Positions 1-11,339 of a stretch of 64,000 bases of DNA are shown here, in pieces. Position 1 is the first letter of the stretch, and the number at the start of each line of letters is the position of its first letter. Source of the stretch: Pristionchus mayeri (lineage: Eukaryota; Nematoda; Chromadorea; Rhabditida; Neodiplogasteridae). Location of the stretch: the NCBI GenBank assembly GCA_036245805.1, contig BTRK01000002.1, positions 43,630,661 to 43,694,660 of the forward strand, given 5' to 3'. The notes beneath the pieces were generated by a model that was not told the origin of the DNA, made no database searches, and saw only the letters and a program-made list of their open reading frames with translations. Made by a program: the position numbers and the translations under genes.

Positions 1-848
1 ACCCGATGATGATTCAATATTGAATAAGGATGAGAAAATCGAAAGCTGTCATCATAAGTAGTATATATTCTGAGATCAATGGACGTCGGTATTATCCCCA
101 ACTGCTCTGGTTGTTCACGAACACAGTAAAACGTAAATATGGAGTTAATTTATCATGCCAAATGATATACATTCGCAAATATCACATAGTCAACTTTGCA
201 CAAATCGAAGCACTCAATATCTTTGCTCTGAGAAAATCTTTGCTCTCTTGGAAATTGAATTTTATTTGAATTCCTGATATCGCGCTTCTTCGTTCTCCAC
301 GGCGCCAGAGACATGAAATTTGGTTTAAAAGGCATCCCGACCCTCTGAACTTTAGAAGCCAAATTTCGAGTCTCTAGCTCCCCGAAGAGCGGAGATGCAC
401 GAAGGAGGAAGATATGACGTCATTTCCTTGAGAAGGAGAGCATCCTTTTAGAGCTGATCATTTTGGAACTCTACAAAGGGTGAAAAATAAGGTGCTCCAA
501 ATTCATCATTGGTTCAAATACAAAGAGTTCTAAAATGAATAGTTCTAAAATGATTCCCCATGAGAACTAAGACTACATCAGGGTCTGGCTGGTCTCGGCG
601 TGTCCTCTCGCGCACGGAAATTCCAGATCTCTCCGAACACAGCCTGCCTCCATTTTTCGATGTTATCCCGGCTGTCGTTGTATACGAGAGGTCGCACATT
701 GCTGTAGTCTGAAACATCAATACTTGTCATCTTCAAAATATCACAATGTCCACACGAAAAATGAGGCACTAGGTCGGATGAAAACTATTGTGTCATGCTC
801 CAGTTGATATATAATATTAAGGTAGACATTTGGGGTGTTACTGCACAC
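1..848. other. Left-edge non-coding stretch with half a MITE
   Basis: I see no convincing gene here; the reading frames are short and lack good splice context. From 765 the sequence reads GGCACTAGGTCGGATGA, the terminus of the MITE family described at 5522-5684. The following bases resemble the left half of the 90 bp copy at 12809-12898, but no matching right end follows. It is probably a one-ended remnant. Confidence 0.4.
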
Positions 849-1197
849 TAGGGCGGCAAGAACGGATCACGGGTTGACCTTTTGACCCTCTAAAACGGAT
901 CAGATACGGGTCGGTCAGACCCATCGGATGCGGGTCAGACACGGGTCAAGGGTGATAGCGAGAAAGGAAGAGGAAGAGTGAGAGAGTGCGGTAAATGGAG
1001 AGAGCGCCGAGAGACGAGTCTCTCGGCGCTCTCTCCATTTACCGCCCTCTCTCGTTCTTTCCTCTTCCTTTCTAGAGGGAGTGAGAGCCGCTTCTAACCC
1101 GAAATTACGGGTCAGAAACGGGTCAGGGTCATAAAATCGGGTGACCCGCGGAATGGTGAATAGCGCAGGTCACCCGTGACCCGTTCTTGCCGCCCTA
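849..1197. mobile_element. hAT-type foldback MITE, 349 bp
   Basis: The two ends are inverted copies of TAGGGCGGCAAGAACGG. The insertion is flanked by a perfect 8 bp duplication, CTGCACAC, at 841-848 and 1198-1205. An 8 bp duplication with TAGGG-like ends is the signature of hAT transposons. The middle is a further near-perfect hairpin, with the arms around 981-1060 meeting at about 1022 and rich in GAGAG/CTCTC. There is no coding capacity, so it must have been moved by a transposase encoded elsewhere. Confidence 0.85.
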
Positions 1198-1295
1198 CTG
1201 CACACCTTGTCGTGATAGCCGTATGCTACTTTCTTTTCTTTTCTTTCATGATGCGAAAGTTCTCATTGCCAAAAATTCTCATTTCGGAGTCCTAA

Positions 1296-4200
1296 CTAAC
1301 CCCTCTCCGGATCTCCGTTTCGAATGTTCTGGAGGAAAGGGTGTCGGAGAGCGTCGTTGATTGAAATTCTCAATAAATAATTATTTTTTAATTGAGTTTA
1401 AAATCATGAATCTAACATGTAAAACGCAACTTTTCGTAGTCGTTCGTTACCTCGATTCCGGGTCGTATTGCAAGCATCTCCAGACCAGATCAAGAGCAGC
1501 AGCTTGATTAGGATCGTTCAAATTTGCGAACTGAAATATGCAAAATATTTCCCTGATTGTCCCTCATTGCTCGATCTTCGTGATAGTCCCTTGCTCGCTG
1601 CTAACCTTGTTTCTTGACTTGAAGTAGTCCACCCAATTCATGCGCGCCAGCTTCTTGTTCTTTTCTTCGATATACCTTCGCATACTGCCCCCATCGCTAG
1701 TTTTCACCTGAAAACATTATTAACCAGCACCAGTAATTTATTGTACCTTAGAGAGAAAATTGTCCGAGATGGGTTGAAACAAGGTGATGTAGTTTACGAC
1801 CTGCAATTCAAAGTGTAATAGATAATAGGAGGCTGAGATGTCTACAATAATGTACAAAATGAAGAAAATTATGATTTCATAAACACTCACTTTACTTTTG
1901 TCGTCCGTGAACAGAGACTCCCAGGTTATGAGCTCCGCGAGAATGCAACCGAGGCTCCAGATATCAGCTGAATTCGAATAACTTGCATTTCATTGCTCAT
2001 ATGTATCAGGTTGAGTAGAAAGTTTTGTCGTATTTTTTATATTTAAACGTTTGGTTACTACTATGGTTCAAACGGGTGCATCATTTAGATATTCTAATGG
2101 AAACTATAGATAGTCCCGTGCTATATATTAATGGTGTTGCGGACAGCCTACTTGCAATATATTGGGCGCTATGATTCGAATAAGATGAGCATTTACATTT
2201 CAATGACTCGTGATATTTGACTTGCCGTTCATCTTAGAAGTTAGGCAACGCTGCGAACATGTGATGATTGAAATGTGCAATGACCAAGGAATAAAACAAG
2301 CATATTAGAAGGTATCATCAACAACAGGCCTTCCCAGGAAGTGAATCTTCTAAAGGGACGGCTCAAGCAATGTGGGGTGAGAGGTAGATAATCTCACCTC
2401 CCGGATGGGTCCATTCGAGATGGACCTTGAAATTATGATAGTAGTGAACACATACAATAACCATTATATCCATGCAGATAGTTTTGGACTAGTTTGAAAC
2501 AATGGATTTTTGACTTATTTGGTAAAATAATGGAATTTTTAGACAGCGAAAATGGCCTTTGGAAAGTTATCCTGCCTACCATGCTGGAAGATCACGTGAT
2601 TAATTGTGCTCATTTTTTGCGCAATCCACTTAGCAACCATCCTACGCAGTAATATTGTCTAGGCAAATGGAACAGCCTCGGAGAAGGGACAAAGTCAGAG
2701 ACACATTCATCATTGTGATATTGTGAGAATCCCTGTTTCAGCCGTGAAAATATTTTTCATATTTTCACACTCTGCGGAACAATTAAAGCCCATGGTTGAT
2801 GATGGCATAGTTATCTCCAATAGTGATGTTGAGATTGCGCATAGTGGGGTTGAGGCTATTACCTGCTCCTAAAAGAGGGCGCTTAACGACTGACGATGTA
2901 GATTCATCAGACTGAATCTAATCAATTAGATTAAACCACGTATTCATGACTGTATCGAACCAACTTCGCACAGCTGTAGCGAAGGGAGAAGTCCCTGATA
3001 TGTATGCCCTATTTGATGTTTACCTACCTTTGTTGTCAAAGTAGAAATTAATAAGAACATCATTATGTCATGAAAACATGAACCCTCGTTGACGAACTTT
3101 TAGATTTAACTCGTTTAGATAGGCTGTGATTACCAAATGTAAATCATATCTAAAATGTCCCCTTGCATACCTCATTAACTTGAAAAATAGGGCTTCTGCC
3201 TTTGACAAAGAAATGGGAACGAGAGTATTGACATGGGCCATCAAAATGCGACAGAACTTTCTACTCAACCTAATATATGGCAGTGACCCAGGTCGCGAAA
3301 TGTCTCGTTCCCTAGAAGCACCTTGGACAGCAGGGATACGTAGTCCAAACAGTAGTCGGCCTCACCGCGCTACACCACCTAGCGTAATCGTCTATCAACG
3401 ACTGTAAAATCGCTTGAAGTGGCTCCAAAAAAATATATATATCACGTGTATCTTGAGTCAGTGGAGGAAAAAACGACCCCTCGGGAACAATTTCCAACTT
3501 TTATTTTTTGTTTGCCTTCATATTATAGTGGTAGCATACACTAGAGCCAACTTCTCGAAAAATCTAGGCCACAGGTCCCAGAGCCGGCTTTTAGGAATTT
3601 TCCGGTTTTGCTCCCGGCTATACTGTATCTCAGCTCCCAGACGAGCTAGAGACATGGCAATGAGCTCAAAATGATCGGAAAAATATAATAAGAAACTTTC
3701 ATGTTTTGAACTAAGCGGTATATCTAACGCTCGCCAAGTTATGCTCGATAAAGCAGATTTTGATCGAGATAAAAAATCGTAGCTTTTTTGAGAGTATGCG
3801 TTTCAAGCAATTTTATTGCAAAATATAGTAGGTCCAGTTGATACACGAATATAAAAAATGCAAAAATCGATGTCTGTGATAGGCCTTTTTGTCACTAAGC
3901 ATTTGAATGCGCCAATGTGACGTTGGCCATAAAAATATGTGCGTTACCCTGCTTTGTTTTGCCCATTACTTAATGCCTATTACTATATTTCAACATTTCT
4001 GTAATACGAGACTTCGATAACGTCGAAAAAATAAGAGATTTCACAACTTCTGAAAATTCGATTTTGTGACCCCATTTTTTACCAAATTTACGTATCTCAA
4101 AGCTAGTAAGTTCTAATGTTGATTTAACCATACATTGTTACCAACAATTGAGAAATATACTTGAACCGTACTATATATCATATTCTGAACATCAAAAAAA

Positions 4201-7046
4201 ATAATTGTTCTGAAAATTCCCTTTCAAACGAGCATCTTCGAAGCAAAATATAATAACTTTTAGAGCGTATATAGAAGTTCTTTGCATTGAAATCAATTTA
4301 CGTCGAAGCCTGCTTTAGGTTCCACCCAGCGTTGATGGTAGCTGTTGTTAAATTTCTGACTTGGATGGCCGTAAATTTGGTGAAAACTGAGGTCTCAAAA
4401 TCGAATTTTCAGAAGTTGTGAAATCTCTTATTTTTTCGTCGTTATCGAAGTCTCCTATTACAGAAATGTTGAAATATAGTAATATGTATTAAATAATGGG
4501 CAAAACAAAGCAGGGTAACGAACATCTTTTTATGGCCAACGTCACTTTGGAGCATTCAAATGCATATTGCCAAAAAGGCCTATCACAGAAATCGATTTGT
4601 GTATTTTTTATATTCGTGTATGAACTCGACCTACTATATTTGGCAATAAAATTGCTTGAAATGCATACTCTCGAAAAAGCTACGATTTTTTATCTCGATC
4701 ACAATCTGCTTTATCGAGCATAACTTGGCGAGCGTTAGATATACCGCTTAGTTCAAAACATGAAAGTTTCTTATTATATTTTTCCGATCATTTTGAGCTC
4801 ATTGCCATGTCTCTAGCTCGTCTGGGAGCTGAGATACAGTATAGCCGGAATCAAAACCGGAAAATTCCTAAAATCCGGCTCTGGGACCTGTGGCCTAGAT
4901 TTTTCGAGAAGTTGGCTCTTGTGTATGCTACCACTTTAATATGAAGGAAAACAAAAAAATAAAAGTTGGAAATTGTTCCCACACACCTCCACTGACTGGT
5001 GATACCCGTGATATATGCAAATATGTCGTGAATCTTATCCCTGTCCTAGCGGTGTTATTGTTATCCTCCATTCTCCATTCTCTCAGCCTCCAAGACCGAT
5101 CATTGTATTCTCTATTTCACAAGGGATGTCCATGTAGGTTTTACTTATCTTTGTCCATACACATATAGCAACATCCTGTTTATGCATACTGCAAACTATT
5201 TTGATATCCCACCTTCACGATCGTAGCTGCCTTCCTCCCAGAAGACCAACTCTGGAGCGGCGTATGCCATGGTGCAAGCTCCTTTTGTGAATTGACAAGA
5301 TCTATCCTCTCTGGAAGTATTACGATATTTATGTAGTCATTCAATATGACGTGGAATATAGAATAGTTTATGAAATATTGTACACTAACTCAGTTCTGCC
5401 CGTTCTTGCTAGGCCATAGTCTATGAGTACAGCTCTGCCACTGGAATGGACAGCCAGATTGCTAGGCTTGAGGTCACGGTGTATTACCTACAAACCAACG
5501 ATGATTAGTAACGCAATTTTGGGCACTACGTCGGATGAGAACCGTCGAATGAGAACCCATCGGATGAGAACCAAAAAAGTACCCTTCTCCAGCATGTTCA
5601 CAGTAGGTTCCCAAAATGTCAAAAATGCTTCTGTGAAAGTCCCACGGAAGGGTCCATTTTTTGGTTCTCATCCGGCGTAGTGCCCAATTTTGACAAATAG
5701 AGTTTGGGTATATAGCTTACATTTGCATGTTTCAAGTAGTTCAAGGCTCTCAGTGTATCTCGGATGATCTGTGGGATGATTGCTATGGGCTGAAAACACA
5801 ATTCTCGCGTAGATTCACTATGTAGTTGTTGAATTGCATGGTCATGTTTTATTTTGTTTACGAGAAAGTTCAAATCTTGTCGCGACTCTGTCCAAATTCG
5901 CAAATATGCATGTAATCTCAAAGGATCCCAGAATCGTTATTCAGTGAGTTCAGTTTATGCTCACCACGTATACGCGATTGTCCTTGATGGACTCAACTAA
6001 TTGTGCATCCAACGACGAGCCCACATACTCCATTACGAGATACCTGAAATATGTGATATGTAGAACTGACCATACTGTCTTGTTTAGCCCCGCCATGGGC
6101 GGAAATACGAACAGAAATATGTTGAAAAATCATATCTGCTCAAATTTCGCTTACACATCCAGTAATTCGTTAGCGTGCTGAGCCGAAGTGTACATGTCAA
6201 CAAGGCGAGCGATGTTGGGATGATCCAGGTGCTGCAGTAACATCATCTCCCGATAGCACAATTGAGCCTGAATTTCTGTGAAAATAATCTGAAAATATTA
6301 TCAAAAATTATATACTAACGATGTGAAATCTAGCAGAATGCTCCAGAAATAGTCGAACGCATGAAAATAATGTGTTCATTACCAATCTCTCGTTCTCCAT
6401 CGGATAATTGATCTTCTTAATGGCGACCTCTTGCTCGGTTCCGCCTCGCCCCGAGTTCGTTCTGGCCGATGTCGCATTAGTTCGTCTGCAACAATATATG
6501 TAGTTTCTCGAAATATTTAAAGGAGTAAAGTGGCAAATTATTCTTGAAACCTAGTGAAAGTGGTGTCACTCATGCGCCTAGAAAAAGGCAAAGCATGGAA
6601 ATACTGAAAATGGTGTCACTCGATAAATTACCCCAAAATACACCACCCCCGCATTGAAAGAAATACCAAGGACTGAACTACTTTTAATTTGAACATTTTA
6701 TTTGCATGCGCCTTTCAGAAGGCAATAACAAACGCGAAGGAAAGCACTTACATAACTGTTCCGTAAGTTCCACTTCCGATGTACCTCGTATAAGTACCGT
6801 TGTAGCCCTCCTGAAATTGGGTTTCACGTCATGACAAATATACAAACAACGTACTGGGAGCAGGAACTGGACTGAGCCCCTATCCGTTGATACATTTACT
6901 GGCCGAAGCGATCGATTGCCCTGCAAGACGAGAGTGAAAAGATAAGATAGCGAGGGCAAATAGCGCACTGGCACAAACACTCAATCAACAAGAAATCGAT
7001 CGAGTGCAAAATAGATCAAACTTGCCTGATTTAGATACACGAGCAT
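1296..7046 (-). CDS. Divergent p38-like MAP kinase
   Basis: This is a protein kinase of about 350 residues, assembled from about 14 exons. In order I read a glycine loop (GSGTYGTV, near 6770), the ATP-binding lysine (VAIKK, near 6420), the alpha-C glutamate region (CYREMMLL, near 6210), a hinge (LVMEYVGSSLDA, near 6030), the catalytic loop VIHRDLKPSNLAV (near 5470) and the APE motif AAPEL (near 5260). DIWSLGCILAEL (1891-1967) and a C-lobe ending at stop 1296-1298 follow. The overall match is closest to p38 kinases. Two oddities: the metal motif reads DYG instead of DFG, and the activation-loop position of TGY reads TKG, so the usual dual-phosphorylation site is absent. The start at 7044-7046 is tentative, because it needs a GC-AG first intron. 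The 3.2 kb intron 1968-5214 carries a large foldback element. Confidence 0.8.
3309..3345. repeat. Dispersed repeat R1, copy 1
   Basis: The core CAGCAGGGATACGTAGTCC, preceded by CCCTAGAAGCA, recurs at 26950-26980 and 36266-36304. The flanking bases to about 3410 are not clearly shared. On the minus strand the neighbourhood has a weak resemblance to a tRNA A box, which would suggest a SINE, but no convincing B box was found. Confidence 0.5.
3432..5019. repeat. Large foldback element in kinase intron
   Basis: The left arm (about 3432-4080) is an imperfect reverse complement of the right arm (about 4385-5019), leaving a central loop of about 300 bp. Matching landmarks are TATATATCACGTGTATC against GATACCCGTGATATATG at the ends, and CAGCTCCCAGACGAGC against GCTCGTCTGGGAGCTG inside. 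No transposase-like frame was found; the open frames in the arms are mirror images of one another. It is probably a non-autonomous foldback transposon lying wholly inside an intron. Confidence 0.85.
5522..5684. mobile_element. MITE, GGCACTAGG family, 163 bp
   Basis: The ends are inverted (GGCACTACGTCGGATGAGAA at left) and the element is flanked by a perfect 8 bp duplication, CAATTTTG (5514-5521 and 5685-5692). That again suggests hAT-like mobilisation. Internally GATGAGAACC is repeated three times near the left end, and a second inverted pair (AAGTACCCTTCT and GGAAGGGTCC regions) lies inward. The element sits in an intron of the p38-like gene. Confidence 0.85.
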
Positions 7047-7654
7047 TTCTCGAGACGATGAAGACCGGAATGCTCCAAACTGACACGCTTATTTGTCACC
7101 TCCTTTTTATTGATCCCTGAGAGCACACGCGATAAGCAGTGTCCGCTTCGTTTTAACGCGTGCCCTCTCTCGATCCTGTTTACTCTCTCGTAGTTTCACA
7201 ATCAAGAGATGCAGAGAAAGAGAGTACCACGTTAGGTGAGTCACCAGCCGCGTTTGCAAGAATGAAAGCGAATCTGAGGAATCACCTGACTCTCTCCAAA
7301 TCACACACTCTCTCGTCGATAAGAGTGAGCGAGAGAGTCAAATCCCCCTTTCCCCATACTCTCACTCTGCCAAGAGATATGCCGAGAACAAAGATTGTTT
7401 TCAACCACACCTTTATGATAACCAGACGCAAGCGCTGATTCATAACATTGATATCCTTCGATTGGAACATCACCTTTTTTTCGAAACTTTGCTAATACTC
7501 AAACCGAATCCTTATGTGGTGGTGAAATGGTTTATGGTGATATCCATTGACTTTATTAAAAATTCGTGACTCGTAGTTAATTAATTGATAGGTTATGGTG
7601 AAATATACAACAATTTAGATCATATCGACATTTACAAGTTTGCCGAGGGAACGA

Positions 7655-8384
7655 CTACACCCTCTTGCTTCGGTGTCCATGCTTGTTCGATTTTCTGTAA
7701 AATACATGCATTTTCGCTTTTAATGACATAGTTAAATCGCATGCTCTAAAATATGCACAAGAAGAAGAACAGGGGAAAGTAATTTTACCTCTTATGATGT
7801 GTTCTCTTATGGGGCTTTCTCGGTTCAAATCTCTTCCGATTCCTGCAAGTATTTATTTGCGAAAGTGAAAACAGATAAACATTGTATGCACAAAATTGTA
7901 TGAATCCATCTATCAACCTCTTGTGGGCTCCCATCTTGTGGCCGGTAGCTCTTCTCTTAACAGATCTTCTACCGTGCGACCGACGAGAAGTAGTTCTTCC
8001 ATGCGAATTGAGCCTCCTGAAAATGTGGCTTAGATTAGCTAATTTTTCCTAAAATGTCTCACCTATGTCTCCTCTTAATAGGCGTTCTTAGGTCAACCAA
8101 AGCCACGGCTGGTGCGCCGGTAACAATAGCGGGCTGAATATAAAACTTTAATTCCGTAGAAAAAAAAATAAAATCGGTTATTGCTTACCTCATCTTTCAC
8201 AGATATAAAAGCGTTCTTGGCACGTTCCGCGGTTTCGAAATTCTTCGCATCGAAATTTAACTTCTAAGATTAAGATTTTCTCAATTACCATGGAAGACGC
8301 TAAGGAACTCACCAGATTATTCTCATCAATCTTAGCGAACGTTGACGCGATTGAGACTAGGGCGACGAGTACCAAGAGCTTCAT
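7655..8384 (-). CDS. Small secreted, strongly basic protein
   Basis: Six exons give about 139 residues. The protein opens with a clear signal peptide (MKLLVLVALVSIASTFA). A short mixed segment follows (KNFETAERAKNAFISVKDE), and then a tail dominated by Arg, Lys and His (for example RRSHGRRSVKRR and HKRTHHKR) ends at stop 7655-7657. No cysteines and no catalytic motif are visible. The first intron is only 51 bases. I do not recognise the family. A secreted, highly cationic tail could bind anionic surfaces or nucleic acid, or be antimicrobial, but that is speculation. A decayed relative lies directly downstream at about 9003-9719. Confidence 0.7.
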
Positions 8385-9002
8385 TTCAAAACAATCGATG
8401 CAAATGCTTAGCGTTCACTAAACTCGGTCTTTATACTCCCCGTCGATCAAAGGCGTAAGCCCAAACGGGCAAGCAATGAGCCAACCAAGTCCAGTTCATT
8501 CCTAGTGGTCAGTGTGAGGGAAAGGATAGGGCGAACGATGAGAATGCGATTAATGGTTGATCGAGACCTGTTCTGGGAACGGCTCGAGTTCTCGCGGTTT
8601 ATCCCTCAGTGGGAAAGGATTGAGTGAAAGGATGAGAGCGAATGACGTTCTTAATAGCGAGAAAGTGAAGGAATTAGAGACACGTTCGGAGACTGAAAGA
8701 AAGTGAGAGCGGGCCGAGAGTGAGCGAGAACGATGGAGATGGCAGTGGAGATTTTAGTAATCCTAGGCTAGGTCAGATGAGAACCGTCGGAAGAGGACCC
8801 GCCGGTTGAAGAAAAAGTACCCATCTACAGTATTTTATGTTAGATCATCTTTATTATTACTTAAGTACATATTGCACGAATAAATTGCACATTTAATAAC
8901 ATAAAAGATACAACATATATTAATTACATAACGTGAATCAATGCACAAATATTAGGAATGAACGATTTCATGGGTTCTCATTCTCATTAGTTACCCCGGG
9001 TA
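8385..9002. other. Spacer with one-ended MITE remnant
   Basis: This lies between the basic protein gene and its decayed relative. At about 8764-8840 there is a left end of the GGCACTAGG MITE family (AGGTCAGATGAGAACCGTCGG) and its inner segment, without the right end. The rest is purine-rich (GAGAG/GTGAG runs near 8510-8740), and I see no gene in it. Confidence 0.45.
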
Positions 9003-9719
9003 GACAGTCTGAGAGTGTTGAAAATTCTATGACGACGAGTGCTCCTGATCGTATTTCTGAAAAAAAATTATTTTCTTGCGAATAGTGCCTGATTGCCTTT
9101 TGCGATGCGCGCGCACATGACACGGAAGGGATCCGCAAGAGCTCGTGTTATATCTGGATCTGCGAAGTAATTACTTGTTCAATTATATTTTCTTGTTTTA
9201 AATGTGACAAGATCTTCGATTTCAGTCTAAACACTCCCAGGAAAAAGTTTCCTCAGTTATCCCAAAAAAAATCGTACCGCTCGTGACATGTGTAATGAGA
9301 AGACGATTGACTGTATTTGGATTACGTCCTACCTCTTGTGTGGCTTCCTTCCGGCTTCTCTGGTAGCTTTGTTGATACGACGAGGGCAGCAGCATTACTC
9401 CGCTTTCCAGCGCGACTCTGCAACTTCTCTTCATCAGTGTCGACTTAAAAATGAGAAACACGGTACTAGGATAAAAAAGTTAATTGCCAATCCGGAAAAA
9501 AGTTGTTTTTCGAAAGGTTACCTCATCTCTCAACACTTTGTTTCTCCAAACGGCGACTTCTTCCAAGTTCTTCTCATCGGAAACCTCATTCTAAAGTAGA
9601 TCGTGAAACCGAAATACCCCTAGCTACTTAAATTCAATTCCAGAGAGAAATTCAATTCCAGAGAGCATTGATGAGAAGGAGAGTGAGGCGAAGAGAGTAA
9701 GGAGTGTTAAGAGATGCAT
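9003..9719 (-). pseudogene. Decayed paralogue of the basic secreted gene
   Basis: The first exon starts at 9717-9719 with a signal peptide (MHLLTLLTLFASLSFSS), followed by a 15 bp tandem duplication encoding SGIEF twice. The next exon (about 9525-9592) encodes VSDEKNLEEVAVWRNKVLRDE, which matches the second exon of the 7655-8384 gene in length and in its DE ending. A third segment (about 9350-9445) has AALVVSTKLP in one frame, like the VALVDLRTP stretch of the neighbour. The frames of these pieces do not join cleanly by ordinary splicing, so I call it a probable pseudogene. An unusual intron choice could still rescue it. Confidence 0.45.
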
Positions 9720-10011
9720 TGCGGCGGATGCTTGCTTTGACCACCCTCCTTTTTTATACCAGCGAGATGAAAGAGGAAATTCGAACGAGAATTTCCTGAG
9801 AACGGCTCGTTTCCCCCCCATATCGACCCATAACTCGGGAAGATTTCATGATTGGATCAAGAGTCTAATAGCTTCATTACTTTTCCCCATTAGTTCGGTG
9901 ATTATAAGGGAGGTGGCCCAGTTCGGCCGCGAAATCTCGATATTGTTATGAGAAATAGCCGATCTCGGAGTGGATCTCTCATAACCAACTGCCAACATGA
10001 ATATGTTATTA

Positions 10012-11271
10012 TCAGGTTGTAACATAAGTTTTGTCGCGTCATATCTCTTATGCATTCCAACCTCAGAAATTCTTCGAATTAATTAAATCTCAATTTCATT
10101 ATTCATAATCAGCGAGGGCCTTCGTACCCTTTCTTACACACTTTACTTCAGTCCTGTCAAGACAGATAGGGAGGCACAGTAGCCAGACAAAGTTGAAGTG
10201 AGATAGGGATTACAAATCATTTTCACGCATCAGCTCTTCTTGAAAAGGAGGAATTATGCCGATTTAGTGTGATTTGCGTAAAGTACTACATATGGGCATA
10301 ATTTTCATCCACTCACGGATAACGACAAACGGAAATAGTTCTAGAAATTTAGACGAGTTTGTATAATGTGGATGGTAGGTGACGGTCGCGAAAACTTTTG
10401 CAGGTCGAATTTTCTTCTCAATAGATATCGAGATCCAAATAGTGGTAGAATATAGTTCAGTGGTCAGTATACAGACAAAGTTTGGGGTGGATTGGGTTCT
10501 GTTGAGATAAGTTGCTCCATTCAGAACGATGGTATGTAAATGAAAGTACTGAAATTGGTACTTTGTTCAAATTCCTACCTCACATACATGTCCAATATCT
10601 CATTTATTGTGTCCATCCGAACCATCAACCCTTTCCTTACCATTATTTACTTGGGATAATTTTGGAAATCAATAGCTTTTGAATGACAATTTTTAATTCG
10701 AAACACCTAAACTTGCATTTTTTGGTAAAATTGTTCGCGAATTGAATTAATGAAAATTCAAATTTCCCACAAGTAGAGTGTTCTTTCTCTGACGTGTTTA
10801 ATGATAAATTAGACATCCATGAGTGGTAATTGGAACGCGCTGATGTTAGTCACTGTTGTTGTAATTCGGTATTCAGAAGAGTTGGTCAAGTTGGCTACGA
10901 ATCATCGGCTAACCTTACACTCAGTGAAGTATATCTTTGGTTCCGCTCAAAATAGCACCATATCTGACATATATTTTGAAAGAGCATTGACGGGGCATAT
11001 CACCTTGCTGTAGAAGTTTGATTCATTATTCGTCTCTGCGAACTAGCACCCGATCAAACAAATTAATAAAATTTGCACCAAATTTAAATCAGTTCATATT
11101 AATTTTTTTCGCATAGCCAACGTGGGCAGTTCAGCTCTACCCTATGGTTTGAATGTGCATGCACACCCCAAACATATACTAGGAGGTCAGGTATTGGGAA
11201 TGTTTAAGAAGTATCCTTCATGTAAATATTGTGAACCTCCGGAATGCGACAAAACTTATGTTACAACCTAA
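10012..11271. mobile_element. Mariner-type non-autonomous element, copy 1
   Basis: The element starts TCAGGTTGTAACATAAG and ends with the inverted copy (CTTATGTTACAACCTAA). It is flanked by TA on both sides (10010-10011 and 11272-11273), as expected for Tc1/mariner insertion. A second, clearly homologous copy in the same orientation is at 39089-40367. The frames are short and not transposase-like, so it is non-autonomous. It lies between genes. Confidence 0.85.
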
Positions 11272-11339
11272 TATTATCGAGCTTCAAATTGCACAGTGCT
11301 TGAATATCAAAACAAGAAAACGAGAGATGATCCTAGTAA

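Noticed and set aside
3300..3410. Possible tRNA gene or tRNA-derived SINE at repeat R1
   Set aside because: An A-box-like stretch is visible on the minus strand, but no B box and no cloverleaf could be drawn.
7120..7380. GAGAG/CTCTC-rich stretch as a satellite or GAGA element cluster
   Set aside because: The motif density is high but irregular, with no repeat unit; it may be part of the kinase promoter but nothing specific can be claimed.
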